DNA from: Sarcodiotheca gaudichaudii
Lineage: Eukaryota > Rhodophyta > Florideophyceae > Gigartinales > Solieriaceae
DNA: 64,000 nucleotides
Assembly (NCBI GenBank): GCA_032355985.1
Contig: JAUKVZ010000006.1
Coordinates: 124,001 to 188,000 of the forward strand
Direction: 5' to 3'
Part shown: positions 49,928-58,425 of the stretch, piece by piece
Layout of the letters: every line of letters begins with the position of its first letter
Position numbering within the stretch: position 1 is the stretch's first letter
Program-made: the position numbers and the translations under genes
The notes under the pieces: generated by a model
The model's database searches: none
Seen by the model: only the letters and a program-made list of their open reading frames with translations
What the model was told of the DNA's origin: nothing

Positions 49928-52555
49928 TCATTTCTCGTCCGATGCGCCCGCGCTTTCGGACGCACCGTCGCTTTCGGCAGGCGCGGCCTCACTCGGCGCC
50001 AGCTCCGGCAGCGTGCGGAAATACTCGCGCACACGATCGTGCAGACGCTTGGGCAGCGCCTCATTCTCGATCGCGCGCTCCGAGCCCTTCTGCGCCTCGC
50101 GCAGGCGCTCGCGCGACATCGGCCGCCGCAGCGTCGATCCGCGCTCCTCGCGCTGATCCTCCGGCGTCCACTCCGCGATGATCTCTTCGCCCTCGGTCTC
50201 GCGCCGCATATCCAGCACTTCGCCCTCATCAAAGGGATCGCCGCCGGCTTCTGATGCATCGCCGAGGCCGCCCTCGCGATCCATCTGGCGCGCCCACTGA
50301 CGCACGCGCTCCTTCTCGTCCTCGCTCATCTGCTCCCAGAGGCTCTCCGCCTCCTCGGCCAGCTTCTCGGCGTCCTCCCGCTTCCGCTGCGCTTCCTCCC
50401 GCCGCTGCTTGAGTTCCTCAAGCTTTTCTTCCAGCCGATCCAGCCCCTGGCGACGCTCGCCGGTTCCGCCGCCCTCGCCTCCTTCGCCCGTTTCCGAACC
50501 CGGCTGCTGCTGCTGCTCCTGCTGATCCTGCGATCCTGATTCGCCTGCGCCTTCCTCGGGCTGCACGCCCGGCTCACCTTCGGCGTCTTCCTCGCCCTGC
50601 GGCATCTCACCTTCCCCGGCGCCCTCCTCCTGTGTCGCACCGGGCTCACCTGCCGGTCGCTCCTCGCCGCCGGCGCCGGAATCCTGCTGCTCGCCCTGTT
50701 GCTGCTCGCCGGGCTGCTCACCCTGCTCAGCGCCCTGCCCTTCCTGCGGATCGGCGCCTTCCTCCTGCTGGGGCGCCTGCTCGCCGGACTCGCCCGATTG
50801 GGGCTGCTGACCTTGCTCCTCAGCGCCCTGCTGCTCCTGCGAACCCGGCTGCTGCTCACCGGACTGAGATTCCTCGGCCCCCGGCTGCTCCTCGGCGCCC
50901 TGTTCCTGCTGCGATCCCTGCCCAGGCTCGCTCTGCTCTGATTGCTGCTGGCCGCCCTCTTCCTGCTGACCCTGCTCCTGCTGATCGCCTTCCCGGCCCT
51001 GCTCTTCCTGAGCGCCCTGTTCTCCCTGCTCCTGCTGCTGCCCCTGGTCAGACGGCGACTGCTCATTCGGCGAACCCTGCTCCGCCGGTGTGCCCTGCTC
51101 CTCCTGCTGACGCTGATCGTCCTGCTGATCAGACGGCGCCTCGTCCGGCGTGGACTCATCCTGCTGCGGCTGCTCCGCCGGCTGGCGGGATTCATCTTCC
51201 TGCTGCGATTCCTCCGGTGGCGACTGCTCGCCCGATTCCGGCGGCGATGTCTCCTCGGATGGTGGTTGCTCCTCAGGCGATCGCTCCTCAGCCGGCGGCT
51301 CCGGCTGCTTCTCCTCCACCTCACGCGCCGATTCTTCCAGCGCCTCGGAGAGCTCTCGCGCATCGCGCTCCGCCTGCTCCTGCGCCTGGCGCTCGCGATT
51401 CTCCTGCGCGATGCGCTCGGCAAGCTGCCGTGCGCTCTCCGGGTCGACGCCCTCCTCCTTCAGCTTCTCCTCGATGGATTCCTCGTTGCGCTCGTCCAGC
51501 AGTTCATCTGACGTCTGCTGATCAAAGCCAAGATCCTCGAGCGTCTCGCGCAGCTCATCGGCCATCTGCTCGCTGGTCTGCGCTCCCTCCAGGCCCTTCG
51601 ACATCTCTTCCAGACGTTCGGCGAGCTCTCGTCGCTCCTGCTCATCCAGCTTGTCGAGCTGCTTGCGAAACTCATCGAGCCGTTTCTGCGCCTCTTCGAA
51701 ATCTCCCCGCCGCAGCGATTCGCCGATTCGATCCGCCTCACCCTGCGCTTCATCAGCCGGCAGATCGCTCAGCCGATCCTGCAATGCGTCAAAGCCATCC
51801 TCCTCGCGCGCCGCCTCTTCCTCCAGCTGGCTCGCCTTCTCATCGAGCAGGTTGGATGCGCGCGAAAGCGCCTCATCGGCGTCGCCATCAGACTGCGCCA
51901 GCTCATCGGCGATCTCATCGAGCAGTTCAAGCTCCGACTGCTCGCCGCCCTGATCGAGCATGGATTCGCCGAGTGACTCTTCAATGCGCTGCCGCGCTTC
52001 TCGAATCTCCTGGGCGCCGCGCTCGCGATTCTCCTGCAGCGCCGCCTCGAGCACTTCCGCTTCCTTGTCGTGCAGAAGGTGCATCGTCGGCATGAGGATG
52101 GATGTCGCCACGGCGATCGCGCCGATCACCGGCCACAGCAGCCAGCTGTTTCCAAATCGCAGGGGAATCGCCTCTCTCAGGCGCACGCGCGTCGCCGTCT
52201 CTTCCGCATCCGCCGACGCCAGCGACACGAAGGGATCATCCGGCGCTTGCTGCGACAGCTCGATCGCCGAGGCGAGGCGATCGTCAAGATCAAGTGAATG
52301 ATCAACCAGCGACGCGGCCTGCAGATCATTCAGCCGGCGAATCGTCGCAATCGCGATCATGCCGCCCAGCGCCAGCCCGACGGGCACGCCGACCAGCAGC
52401 CAGGCGCTCACACCCGGCCCGATCAGCCGATCAATCAGCAGCAGCGCTAGCCCGACGCCGACGCCGATCGAAAGAAAGGGCCCCGCCAGCGCGACGAGAT
52501 CGCGCAGAAAAGCCCTGCGGGCGGCAGCGCGAGCGAGTTGGCCGGTGCGCGTCAT
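49928..52555 (-). CDS. Large membrane scaffold with Gln/Glu/Gly-rich disordered region (DUF4175-like layout)
   Basis: This 875-residue protein has three N-terminal transmembrane helices (about 20-44, 47-71, 135-155), a long charged coiled coil (about 160-420), a very biased Gln/Glu/Gly/Pro/Ser region (about 425-700), a second Arg/Glu/Lys coiled coil (about 705-775), and an acidic C-terminal part. The layout resembles DUF4175-type proteins of alphaproteobacteria and planctomycetes, none of known mechanism. The start is uncertain: the ATG at 52555 fits a short cytoplasmic N-terminus, and ATGs at 52603 or 52618 would add up to 21 residues. The biased region reads open on the + strand as well; that ORF is a shadow. 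Confidence 0.75.
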   Translation of the reverse strand: MTRTGQLARAAARRAFLRDLVALAGPFLSIGVGVGLALLLIDRLIGPGVSAWLLVGVPVGLALGGMIAIATIRRLNDLQAASLVDHSLDLDDRLASAIELSQQAPDDPFVSLASADAEETATRVRLREAIPLRFGNSWLLWPVIGAIAVATSILMPTMHLLHDKEAEVLEAALQENRERGAQEIREARQRIEESLGESMLDQGGEQSELELLDEIADELAQSDGDADEALSRASNLLDEKASQLEEEAAREEDGFDALQDRLSDLPADEAQGEADRIGESLRRGDFEEAQKRLDEFRKQLDKLDEQERRELAERLEEMSKGLEGAQTSEQMADELRETLEDLGFDQQTSDELLDERNEESIEEKLKEEGVDPESARQLAERIAQENRERQAQEQAERDARELSEALEESAREVEEKQPEPPAEERSPEEQPPSEETSPPESGEQSPPEESQQEDESRQPAEQPQQDESTPDEAPSDQQDDQRQQEEQGTPAEQGSPNEQSPSDQGQQQEQGEQGAQEEQGREGDQQEQGQQEEGGQQQSEQSEPGQGSQQEQGAEEQPGAEESQSGEQQPGSQEQQGAEEQGQQPQSGESGEQAPQQEEGADPQEGQGAEQGEQPGEQQQGEQQDSGAGGEERPAGEPGATQEEGAGEGEMPQGEEDAEGEPGVQPEEGAGESGSQDQQEQQQQPGSETGEGGEGGGTGERRQGLDRLEEKLEELKQRREEAQRKREDAEKLAEEAESLWEQMSEDEKERVRQWARQMDREGGLGDASEAGGDPFDEGEVLDMRRETEGEEIIAEWTPEDQREERGSTLRRPMSRERLREAQKGSERAIENEALPKRLHDRVREYFRTLPELAPSEAAPAESDGASESAGASDEK

Positions 52556-52719
52556 CTCAATCAAATCATACGCCTGAGGCGCCTCCCGGCAGTGATCGGC
52601 CATTGGCGCGTTCTGCATCGACTGAACTTGCCGCGACCGACCGCCGGCCCCGTCTCAACCGGCGCATTGGGACCTACACTGGCTTCGGGGAGTGAACTTC
52701 AAAAACAGGAGCGAGACCC

Positions 52720-53256
52720 ATGCCCACCGCTGCCAAGTGTCTGACATCCACCGCCATCGTCGAGTCCGGACGCCTGTCCCTCAGCTACGCAAAGATGACG
52801 CTCGCCGGCGTCACACCTGACAACTTCGCCCGCATGCCCGAAGGCGTCACGACCAATCATCCGGCCTTCTGTTTCGGCCATCTGGCGTACTATCCGGATC
52901 AGGGCATGTTCGCCGCCATCGGCAAGCCCGAACTCGCCATCGACGTCGAAGACTGGGCGAAGCTCTTCAGCCATGAAGCGACGTGCCAGAATGATCCGAA
53001 GGGATCGATCTATCCCTCCATGGATGAGATCACCAGCCGCTTCTTCGAGCGCTACGAGTTGCTGCTCGATGAAATCGCCAAGGTTGATGACGATGTTCTT
53101 TCACAGCCTCTGCCGCCGGACAGCTTCTTCGCCGATTACTGCTCCTGCCTCGGCTCCGTGCTCAACTTCATGCTCTCGAGCCACATGATGGTTCATCTCG
53201 GTCAGGTCAGCGCCTGGCGTCGCATGATGGGCCTCGGCCAGTGCATGCCCATGTGA
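52720..53256 (+). CDS. DinB-fold protein, copy 1 of tandem pair
   Basis: This cytoplasmic DinB-fold protein (178 residues) is similar along its whole length to the next gene. Seen: NFARMPEGVTTNHPAFCFGHLAYYPDQGMFAAIG, a middle helix with YPSMDEITSRFFERY, and the C-terminal LNFMLSSHMMVHLGQVSAWRRMMGLG with the metal His residues. Compared with the DinB at 47944 it carries the TNHP-GHL motif early. Function unknown; relatives include mycothiol/bacillithiol-dependent enzymes, but no such thiol pathway is evident here. Confidence 0.85.
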   Translation: MPTAAKCLTSTAIVESGRLSLSYAKMTLAGVTPDNFARMPEGVTTNHPAFCFGHLAYYPDQGMFAAIGKPELAIDVEDWAKLFSHEATCQNDPKGSIYPSMDEITSRFFERYELLLDEIAKVDDDVLSQPLPPDSFFADYCSCLGSVLNFMLSSHMMVHLGQVSAWRRMMGLGQCMPM

Positions 53257-53296
53257 TCTTCCCGCCCAGCGCCATTCATCAACCACGGAGCGATTC

Positions 53297-53827
53297 ATGA
53301 CCACCACGACAGCCGCCCCCACCGCCATCGCCATCCTCGACGCCTCAAAGATCGCGCTCATGTATGCCGAGAAACTGCTCGAAGGCGTTACGCCCGAGAC
53401 ATTCGCGCAGATGCCCAAAGGCGTGAAGACCAATCATCCTGCGTGGATCATCGGTCATCTGGCGATCTATCCCGACTGGATGGTGTTGCCGACCATCGGC
53501 CGCAAGGATCTCGCCATCGAAGTCGAGGAGTGGAACACAACCTTCGGCTTCGAATCCGACTGCGTCGACGATCCCGACAACAAGATCTATCCGTCGATGC
53601 AGGAGATCATCGATCGATTCAATGATCGCCATCGCTTCGCGCAGGAGCAGGTGCTGGCGTGCGATGAGGCCCTTTTGGCGTCACCCCTGCCTGAGGATCA
53701 TCGCTTCAATGGCCGCATGTCCACCGTCGGCGGCGTCGTGAACTTCATGCTCAACGATCACGTGATGATGCATCTGGGCCAGCTCAGCGCCTGGCGACGC
53801 ATGATGGGTCTCGGCCCCTGCATGTGA
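53297..53827 (+). CDS. DinB-fold protein, copy 2 of tandem pair
   Basis: This protein has 176 residues and is a clear duplicate of the previous gene, 40 bases downstream. Shared blocks: TFAQMPKGVKTNHPAWIIGHLAIYPDW, IYPSMQEIIDRFNDR, and the C-terminal VNFMLNDHVMMHLGQLSAWRRMMGLGPCM. The end of the two proteins (AWRRMMGLGxCM) is nearly identical. The two may form a heterodimer or act on different substrates. Same fold considerations as copy 1. Confidence 0.85.
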   Translation: MTTTTAAPTAIAILDASKIALMYAEKLLEGVTPETFAQMPKGVKTNHPAWIIGHLAIYPDWMVLPTIGRKDLAIEVEEWNTTFGFESDCVDDPDNKIYPSMQEIIDRFNDRHRFAQEQVLACDEALLASPLPEDHRFNGRMSTVGGVVNFMLNDHVMMHLGQLSAWRRMMGLGPCM

Positions 53828-53893
53828 GTGTCATCTCGCAACCCGGAACGCCATCAACGCCGGCCCTTGCGCCGGCGCCTATGCCGGAGTAGT

Positions 53894-55030
53894 TCATTCC
53901 GGCGTCGGCAGATCGCTCAGGAAGGCCGCCAACTCCGTGCGCGACGGCGCGGCGCTTGAACGCACATACTTCCCGCTCACGCCCACACCCAGCGCCAGAC
54001 TCTCCTCCAGCGCCAGCCCGATCGCCTGTCCGAAGGCAAAGCCCGCGTTGAAGTGATCGCCCGCGCCTGTCGAGATCATCGGCGACGCGACATACGGCCC
54101 CGCCATCGACGCCATCTCCGATGCCTGCGCCGCGCCCGCCCCGCGCCGATCATGCACCACCACCGTCGACAGCCCCGTCGTCGTGCGGATCGCATGCGCC
54201 AGATCCATCGACGAAGCGCCCTCAGCCGGCGCATCAAGAAGCTGCATCACGCGATCCGCCTCCGCCCGATTCAGCCCCAGCGTCACCGGCATCGCTTCCT
54301 CGAACGATTCGAGAATCCGGATCGCCTCCTGCAGATGACCGCTCGAACGCTTCGCCGGATCAGCCAGATCGACGAAGAAGCGCCGCGCCGGGTTCACGGA
54401 AAGCCGCGGCGTCACCTCATCGAGAAACGATCGCCAGATCGCGTTCATCGTCGGAATCATCGTCCAGTTGTTCATCGCGATGATCGACGCGCCGTCAAAG
54501 AGCTGCGCCAGTTCATCCAGCCCGCCCGCGGCATCCACCATCGCCTCGAAACTCAGCCGCTCCATCGGCTCGATGCGACCCAGCATGATCTTGCCATCAT
54601 CAAACTCGATGGCGTCCGTCGATCCCGGCGGCCCCGTGAAGCACACACGCTCACAGCCCGAGGCAAACGCATCGAACGCCGGATGCGCCCCGTGCCCATC
54701 CTCCCGTCCGATCGCGCCGATGTAGCGCACCTGCGCATCCAGCGACGCCAGCGCCTGAGCCATCAATGGGCCGTTGCCGCCCATCTTCGTCCGTTCGACG
54801 ATCAACTCGATATTGGCGCTTCGCCCGGCGGCCTGCTCGATGCGAGTCGCCATCTGACGCATCGAGGACATCGGGACGAATCCCTCACGCCCCGGCGCAT
54901 GCCGCTCATCGACCACGCGAATGATGTGATCGACAAAGCCATCCAGCCCGACCGTGGCGATCGGCGCTTTCGCTGACATGAGAGCCGCGGCGGCGCGCTG
55001 CGCGATGCTGTGTGATTGCTCTGCGTCCAT
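53894..55030 (-). CDS. PfkB-family carbohydrate kinase
   Basis: This cytoplasmic ribokinase-like enzyme (378 residues) phosphorylates a sugar or nucleoside with ATP. Seen: the N-terminal TVGLDGFVDHIIRV, the substrate-side MGGNGPLMAQALASL (the family's GGxxxN region), and the C-terminal anion-hole and catalytic Asp motif ISTGAGDHFNAGFAFG. The ATG at 55030 is favoured because it gives the usual short N-terminus; an ATG at 55060 adds ten residues. The N-terminal 60 residues are longer than in ribokinase. Substrate not predictable. Confidence 0.88.
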   Translation of the reverse strand: MDAEQSHSIAQRAAAALMSAKAPIATVGLDGFVDHIIRVVDERHAPGREGFVPMSSMRQMATRIEQAAGRSANIELIVERTKMGGNGPLMAQALASLDAQVRYIGAIGREDGHGAHPAFDAFASGCERVCFTGPPGSTDAIEFDDGKIMLGRIEPMERLSFEAMVDAAGGLDELAQLFDGASIIAMNNWTMIPTMNAIWRSFLDEVTPRLSVNPARRFFVDLADPAKRSSGHLQEAIRILESFEEAMPVTLGLNRAEADRVMQLLDAPAEGASSMDLAHAIRTTTGLSTVVVHDRRGAGAAQASEMASMAGPYVASPMISTGAGDHFNAGFAFGQAIGLALEESLALGVGVSGKYVRSSAAPSRTELAAFLSDLPTPE

Positions 55031-55183
55031 GAGACGATCGGGATTGCACCCGTTCTTCACGGAAAACGCAAACGCGCATGCGATAGCGAGCGCATGTGCA
55101 CGCTGTGCGCAAAGCCGGGGCGCTGGCGACGGTTTCGTCGCGAACGCCCGGGTGCTTGAATCCAGTTTGATCCCTGTCGCCGA

Positions 55184-55450
55184 TCAGGCGGCGGTGGGGG
55201 GCTCTTCATCGTCAAACGGGAACTGGTAGCTCTCCTGCAGCTCTTCCAGCCCGCGATTGACCTCATCGACGCGCTCCTGCAGACGATCCATCGCGTCATC
55301 AACGAGCGCGACGATGTCTGATGGCGCGTCCAACTCTTGTCGGCCGTTGAAGGAAGACCTCTTCAGCATCCGTGCGCCGTCAACCGGGAAGGGCAACGTC
55401 GTGGCGACATCCTTGTCCTCATCCACTGGTTTCAGTCGCAAGTCGGGCAT
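55184..55450 (-). CDS. Small hypothetical protein
   Basis: This 88-residue protein starts with MPDLRLKPVDEDKDVATTLPFPVDG, a hydrophilic N-terminus, followed by a predicted amphipathic helix (ALVDDAMDRLQERVDEVNRGLEELQESYQFPF) that could form a coiled-coil dimer, and a Glu/Pro-rich end. It has an excellent ribosome site, AGGAGG 6 bases before the ATG at 55450; a longer form to 55549 lacks one. It lies 104 bases downstream of plsY on the same strand. No family recognised. Confidence 0.75.
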   Translation of the reverse strand: MPDLRLKPVDEDKDVATTLPFPVDGARMLKRSSFNGRQELDAPSDIVALVDDAMDRLQERVDEVNRGLEELQESYQFPFDDEEPPTAA

Positions 55451-55554
55451 GTTCAACCTCCTGGACCGTCGTGGTCCGGAGGTCGATTCGGCGTTCCACA
55501 TCCGCTTTATAAGGTTGCGAGGCGAATCACCCGACAGATGCGCCCGCACAAACG

Positions 55555-56310
55555 CTACGACCTGTCCTCATTCTCGGGCGCGGCGTCCTTCGCTCCTTCC
55601 GCCGCATCCTTCCCGGACCCGAAGCCAAGCTGCAGCCCCCAGCCGATCCGCTTCTCCTCGTGACGCATCATCTTCGCCAGATTCCCGCGATGCCGGATCA
55701 CAACGAAAAACGCCATCGCAAGGCACACGAGCGCATACGGCCCCGCCTGACGCCAGCCCGGCAGATCTTCACTCAGCCGCGGCCCGATCAAAGCCCCCAG
55801 CAGCGCCCAGATCGGCAGCGACACCGCCGCGGCGCACGAACTGAACCCGACGAAACTCGTGATGTACAGGCACCCGATCCACGTCGCCAGCGCGAGCGTC
55901 GCGGGAAGCGTGAGCATCGGCCACACGCCCAGCATCGCGCCGAAGCCCGTCGCCACACCCTTGCCGCCCTTGAAGCGCAGCCACACCGGATACATGTGCC
56001 CGAGCACCGAAGCCGCCGCGACCAGCAGCCACAGCCAGCTCGTCAATCGACTGACCTCGCCGCCACCGGCGACGCCCATCACCAGCCCCGCGGCAAGCGT
56101 CGGCGCAAATCCTTTCAGGAAATCCAGCGCAAAGCACATCTTGCCCTCGCGCTTGCCGACGATGCGATACACATTCGTCGCGCCGATATTGCCCGAGCCA
56201 TGCTGGCGAATGTCAATGCCCCTGGCTCGCGCAATCAGCAGCCCGAACGGAATCGATCCGGCCAGATATGCAACGACGATCAACATGGCCCACAGGGCGA
56301 CATCCGTCAT
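55555..56310 (-). CDS. plsY: Acyl-phosphate glycerol-3-phosphate acyltransferase
   Basis: This integral inner-membrane enzyme transfers an acyl group from acyl phosphate to glycerol-3-phosphate, the first step of phospholipid synthesis. Seen in 251 residues: SIPFGLLIARARGIDIRQHGSGNIGATNVYR (motif 1 with SIPFG and GSGNIGATN), WLRFKGGKGVATGFG (motif 2), several hydrophobic helices, and RHRGNLAKMMRHEEKR near the C-terminus. The last 25 residues are acidic and hydrophilic. It is coupled by ATGA to the glycosyltransferase gene upstream. Confidence 0.95.
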   Translation of the reverse strand: MTDVALWAMLIVVAYLAGSIPFGLLIARARGIDIRQHGSGNIGATNVYRIVGKREGKMCFALDFLKGFAPTLAAGLVMGVAGGGEVSRLTSWLWLLVAAASVLGHMYPVWLRFKGGKGVATGFGAMLGVWPMLTLPATLALATWIGCLYITSFVGFSSCAAAVSLPIWALLGALIGPRLSEDLPGWRQAGPYALVCLAMAFFVVIRHRGNLAKMMRHEEKRIGWGLQLGFGSGKDAAEGAKDAAPENEDRS

Positions 56311-57467
56311 GAAGCTCTCCGCAGCGCAGCGCGTGCAGCCGTCCCGCCCAGCGACGCGGCCAGCGCTTCAAGCTTGTCGATGAACGCATCGATGCCCATC
56401 TCCGCGCCAATCTCCAGCGCCGCCTTTCGCATGACCTCCAGCCGCCCCGGCGAGGCGACATCATCCATCGCCCGACGCCAGTCTGAAGCCGTGGCGCGCT
56501 CCACCAGCGCGCCGGGCGCCGAAGCGCTCCCGCCACGCGGCGACAGCAGCTCCGATCCCGGATGCGCCCGATCGGCAATCACCGGCGTCCCCGTGCGAAG
56601 CATGTCCGCAATCACGCCTCGCGCCCGGGCAAGCATGGGCGCACCGGGCGCCAGGCCGGCATCCGCGGCATCAAGCGCCAGCTCCCACGCAAGTGTGCGC
56701 CCCAGCGGCGTCACATGAGCTTCCATGCCCAGCCGGCGCATCCGCCACTGCGCATCCAGTGATGATGGACCAACGATCAGCAGATGTTCATCCGCGCCCG
56801 GCCTCTTCAGCCGTGTGGCCAGCGCCTCCAGCGCCACATCGCTCATCTCCATGCTGCGCGGCGGCGCCATCAGCAGCCACACATGATTCGAATCGCTCGC
56901 CCCCAGCGCCCGTCGCGCTTCATCGCGCCGCGCCGCCGCCGCGCCGCCATCACGCAGCGCCAGCTCGCTTCCCCAGCCAAGATCATGCGTCGTTTCGCCC
57001 GGCGCCTGCATCGCGCCATGAATCACGCGAGCGCGCACGCGCATTCGCTCACCCGCCCCCAGCCGCTCCCGCCCCAATGGCAGATGCCGATGCGCAAGTG
57101 ACACCCACGGCGGGCGCTTCAAAGGCGCAAGCGATTCCATCGCCCCGCCCGATTCCTCAAGCATGATGTCCGCGGCGATCAATGGATCGAACGAAACGGT
57201 GACATCAGCGCCCAGCCCATCCAGGCGCGTGCGGCATGCGCGAATCCATCGCCGTCGATTGGCGCCATCCAGCGCTCGGCGCTCGGAGCTGATCGCACAG
57301 TCATGGATCTCCACGCCCACGTGCTTTTCATCATCCAGCGCGCAGCGGCTCGTGATGATCGAAACGTCATGCCCGTGCGCCGCCAGCCCCTGCGCCACGC
57401 GCAATGCCCACAAGCCACGCGGCCACGGTCGATCCACCACGCGCCGGATCACCACGCCGATCCTCAT
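56307..57467 (-). CDS. GT-B fold glycosyltransferase (GT4-like)
   Basis: This is a nucleotide-sugar-dependent glycosyltransferase of 386 residues. Seen: an N-terminal Rossmann-like half with GLAAHGHDVSIITSRC, an Arg-rich insertion, and a C-terminal half with EHLLIVGPSSLDAQWRMRRLG, LALDAADAGLAPG and a DML..GTPVIADRAHPGSELL region that binds the donor in GT4. It lies in a coupled operon with the GT2 gene upstream (ATGA) and plsY downstream (ATGA), which points to lipid A-core or a related envelope glycan. Donor and acceptor are unknown. Confidence 0.85.
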   Translation of the reverse strand: MRIGVVIRRVVDRPWPRGLWALRVAQGLAAHGHDVSIITSRCALDDEKHVGVEIHDCAISSERRALDGANRRRWIRACRTRLDGLGADVTVSFDPLIAADIMLEESGGAMESLAPLKRPPWVSLAHRHLPLGRERLGAGERMRVRARVIHGAMQAPGETTHDLGWGSELALRDGGAAAARRDEARRALGASDSNHVWLLMAPPRSMEMSDVALEALATRLKRPGADEHLLIVGPSSLDAQWRMRRLGMEAHVTPLGRTLAWELALDAADAGLAPGAPMLARARGVIADMLRTGTPVIADRAHPGSELLSPRGGSASAPGALVERATASDWRRAMDDVASPGRLEVMRKAALEIGAEMGIDAFIDKLEALAASLGGTAARAALRRAS

Positions 57468-58357
57468 CGAATGACTTCCTGCGCTTCACTCGTCGGGGCG
57501 GATTCCCGCACTTCATCAGAGGCGCTCGTCACCTGCGCGTGCGAATCACCATGCGGGCGCGTCAGCTCCAGCAGCACCAGATGCTTCATCAGCGCAGCCG
57601 CGGCCGTGGCGCTGGCCGCCGCCCATCCGCGCCATCCATCGCGAAACGCCTGCTTGATCACCATCTGCTTCAGCCATGCGCCGATGGGGGAGGTGATCAG
57701 CTTGATCACACTGCCCTTGCGCCCCAGGCGCTGATAGCTGCGCGCCGCGACTCGCGCGTGCGCCACCTGCTGCGCCAGATGCTGCTGCATGGTGAAGAAG
57801 GACTCATGCCGCATATCGCCGGCCAGCCGCCCGACGCGCGTCGGGCCTGAGCCGATGATCTCCAGTTTGTCATGCGGGTCATAGCCGCCCCATTGGGCGC
57901 AGCCGCGCCGAACCAGCCGCAGTCGCCACTCCGGCTGCCATGCATGATTGAGAAACGCGCCATCCCACCACACCTTGCGATTGATCTCAAAGCCGGCCGT
58001 ATCGCCGACATCCGTCGTCAGGGCGCGCCGAATCTCATCGCGCAGTTCCGGCTCCAGCGATTCATCGCTGTCCAGACACAGCGCCCAGGGTTGCGTGCAG
58101 TGATCCAGCGCAAGCTGCTTCGTTTTGATATGGCCGAGCCACTCGTGACGAATCACTTCCGCATCATGGTGCTCAAGCAGATTGATCGTCCCATCCGTCG
58201 AGCCGGAGTCCACCGCGATAATCTGCGTGGCCAGCCCCTGCACGGATGCAAGTGTGCGGCCGATCGTGCGCTCATTGTTCTTGCAGACGATCGCCACCGA
58301 GAGCGGAAGCGCCTTCCCTTGTTCGATCTCGCCATGGACTCCCGCGCCGGCTGACAT
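57464..58357 (-). CDS. GT2-family glycosyltransferase, LPS-core type
   Basis: This GT-A fold transferase has 297 residues. Seen: SVAIVCKNNERTIGRTLASVQGL and VDSGSTDGT (nucleotide binding), DSDE as the metal motif in LCLDSDESLEPELRD, and WKxAF-type GGYDPHDKLEI downstream. This pattern is typical of WaaE/KdtX-like glucosyltransferases that extend LPS core. The C-terminal 60 residues include a helix with basic residues. It is the first gene of the operon GT2-GT4-plsY and is divergent from a Kdo/WaaP-type kinase, consistent with an LPS job. Confidence 0.88.
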   Translation of the reverse strand: MSAGAGVHGEIEQGKALPLSVAIVCKNNERTIGRTLASVQGLATQIIAVDSGSTDGTINLLEHHDAEVIRHEWLGHIKTKQLALDHCTQPWALCLDSDESLEPELRDEIRRALTTDVGDTAGFEINRKVWWDGAFLNHAWQPEWRLRLVRRGCAQWGGYDPHDKLEIIGSGPTRVGRLAGDMRHESFFTMQQHLAQQVAHARVAARSYQRLGRKGSVIKLITSPIGAWLKQMVIKQAFRDGWRGWAAASATAAAALMKHLVLLELTRPHGDSHAQVTSASDEVRESAPTSEAQEVIR

Positions 58358-58419
58358 GCCGAAGGATCGTCCGGATCCATCCAGACCCTGTCAACTGACG
58401 ACGGATCTCAACCTCCGTA

Positions 58420-58425
58420 TACAAT
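58420..58425 (+). promoter_or_regulatory. Possible -10 box, leaderless start
   Basis: TACAAT, within TATACAAT at 58418-58425, lies 4 bases before the ATG at 58430 and 7 before the one at 58433. If it is a -10 element, translation would start at one of these rather than at the ATG at 58424 inside the box. Confidence 0.35.

Noticed and set aside
48468-50156. 562-codon + strand open frame
   Set aside because: Antisense to GH57, which carries all four family motifs.
50440-51300. Repetitive CTGCTC-rich DNA, considered as CRISPR or tandem repeat array
   Set aside because: No regular direct repeat with spacers; it is the codon-biased DNA of the Gln/Glu-rich protein tract.
50632-52095. 487-codon + strand open frame rich in Ala, Pro and Arg
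   Set aside because: Mirror of the Gln/Glu/Gly-rich tract of the membrane scaffold; repetitive DNA keeps several frames open.
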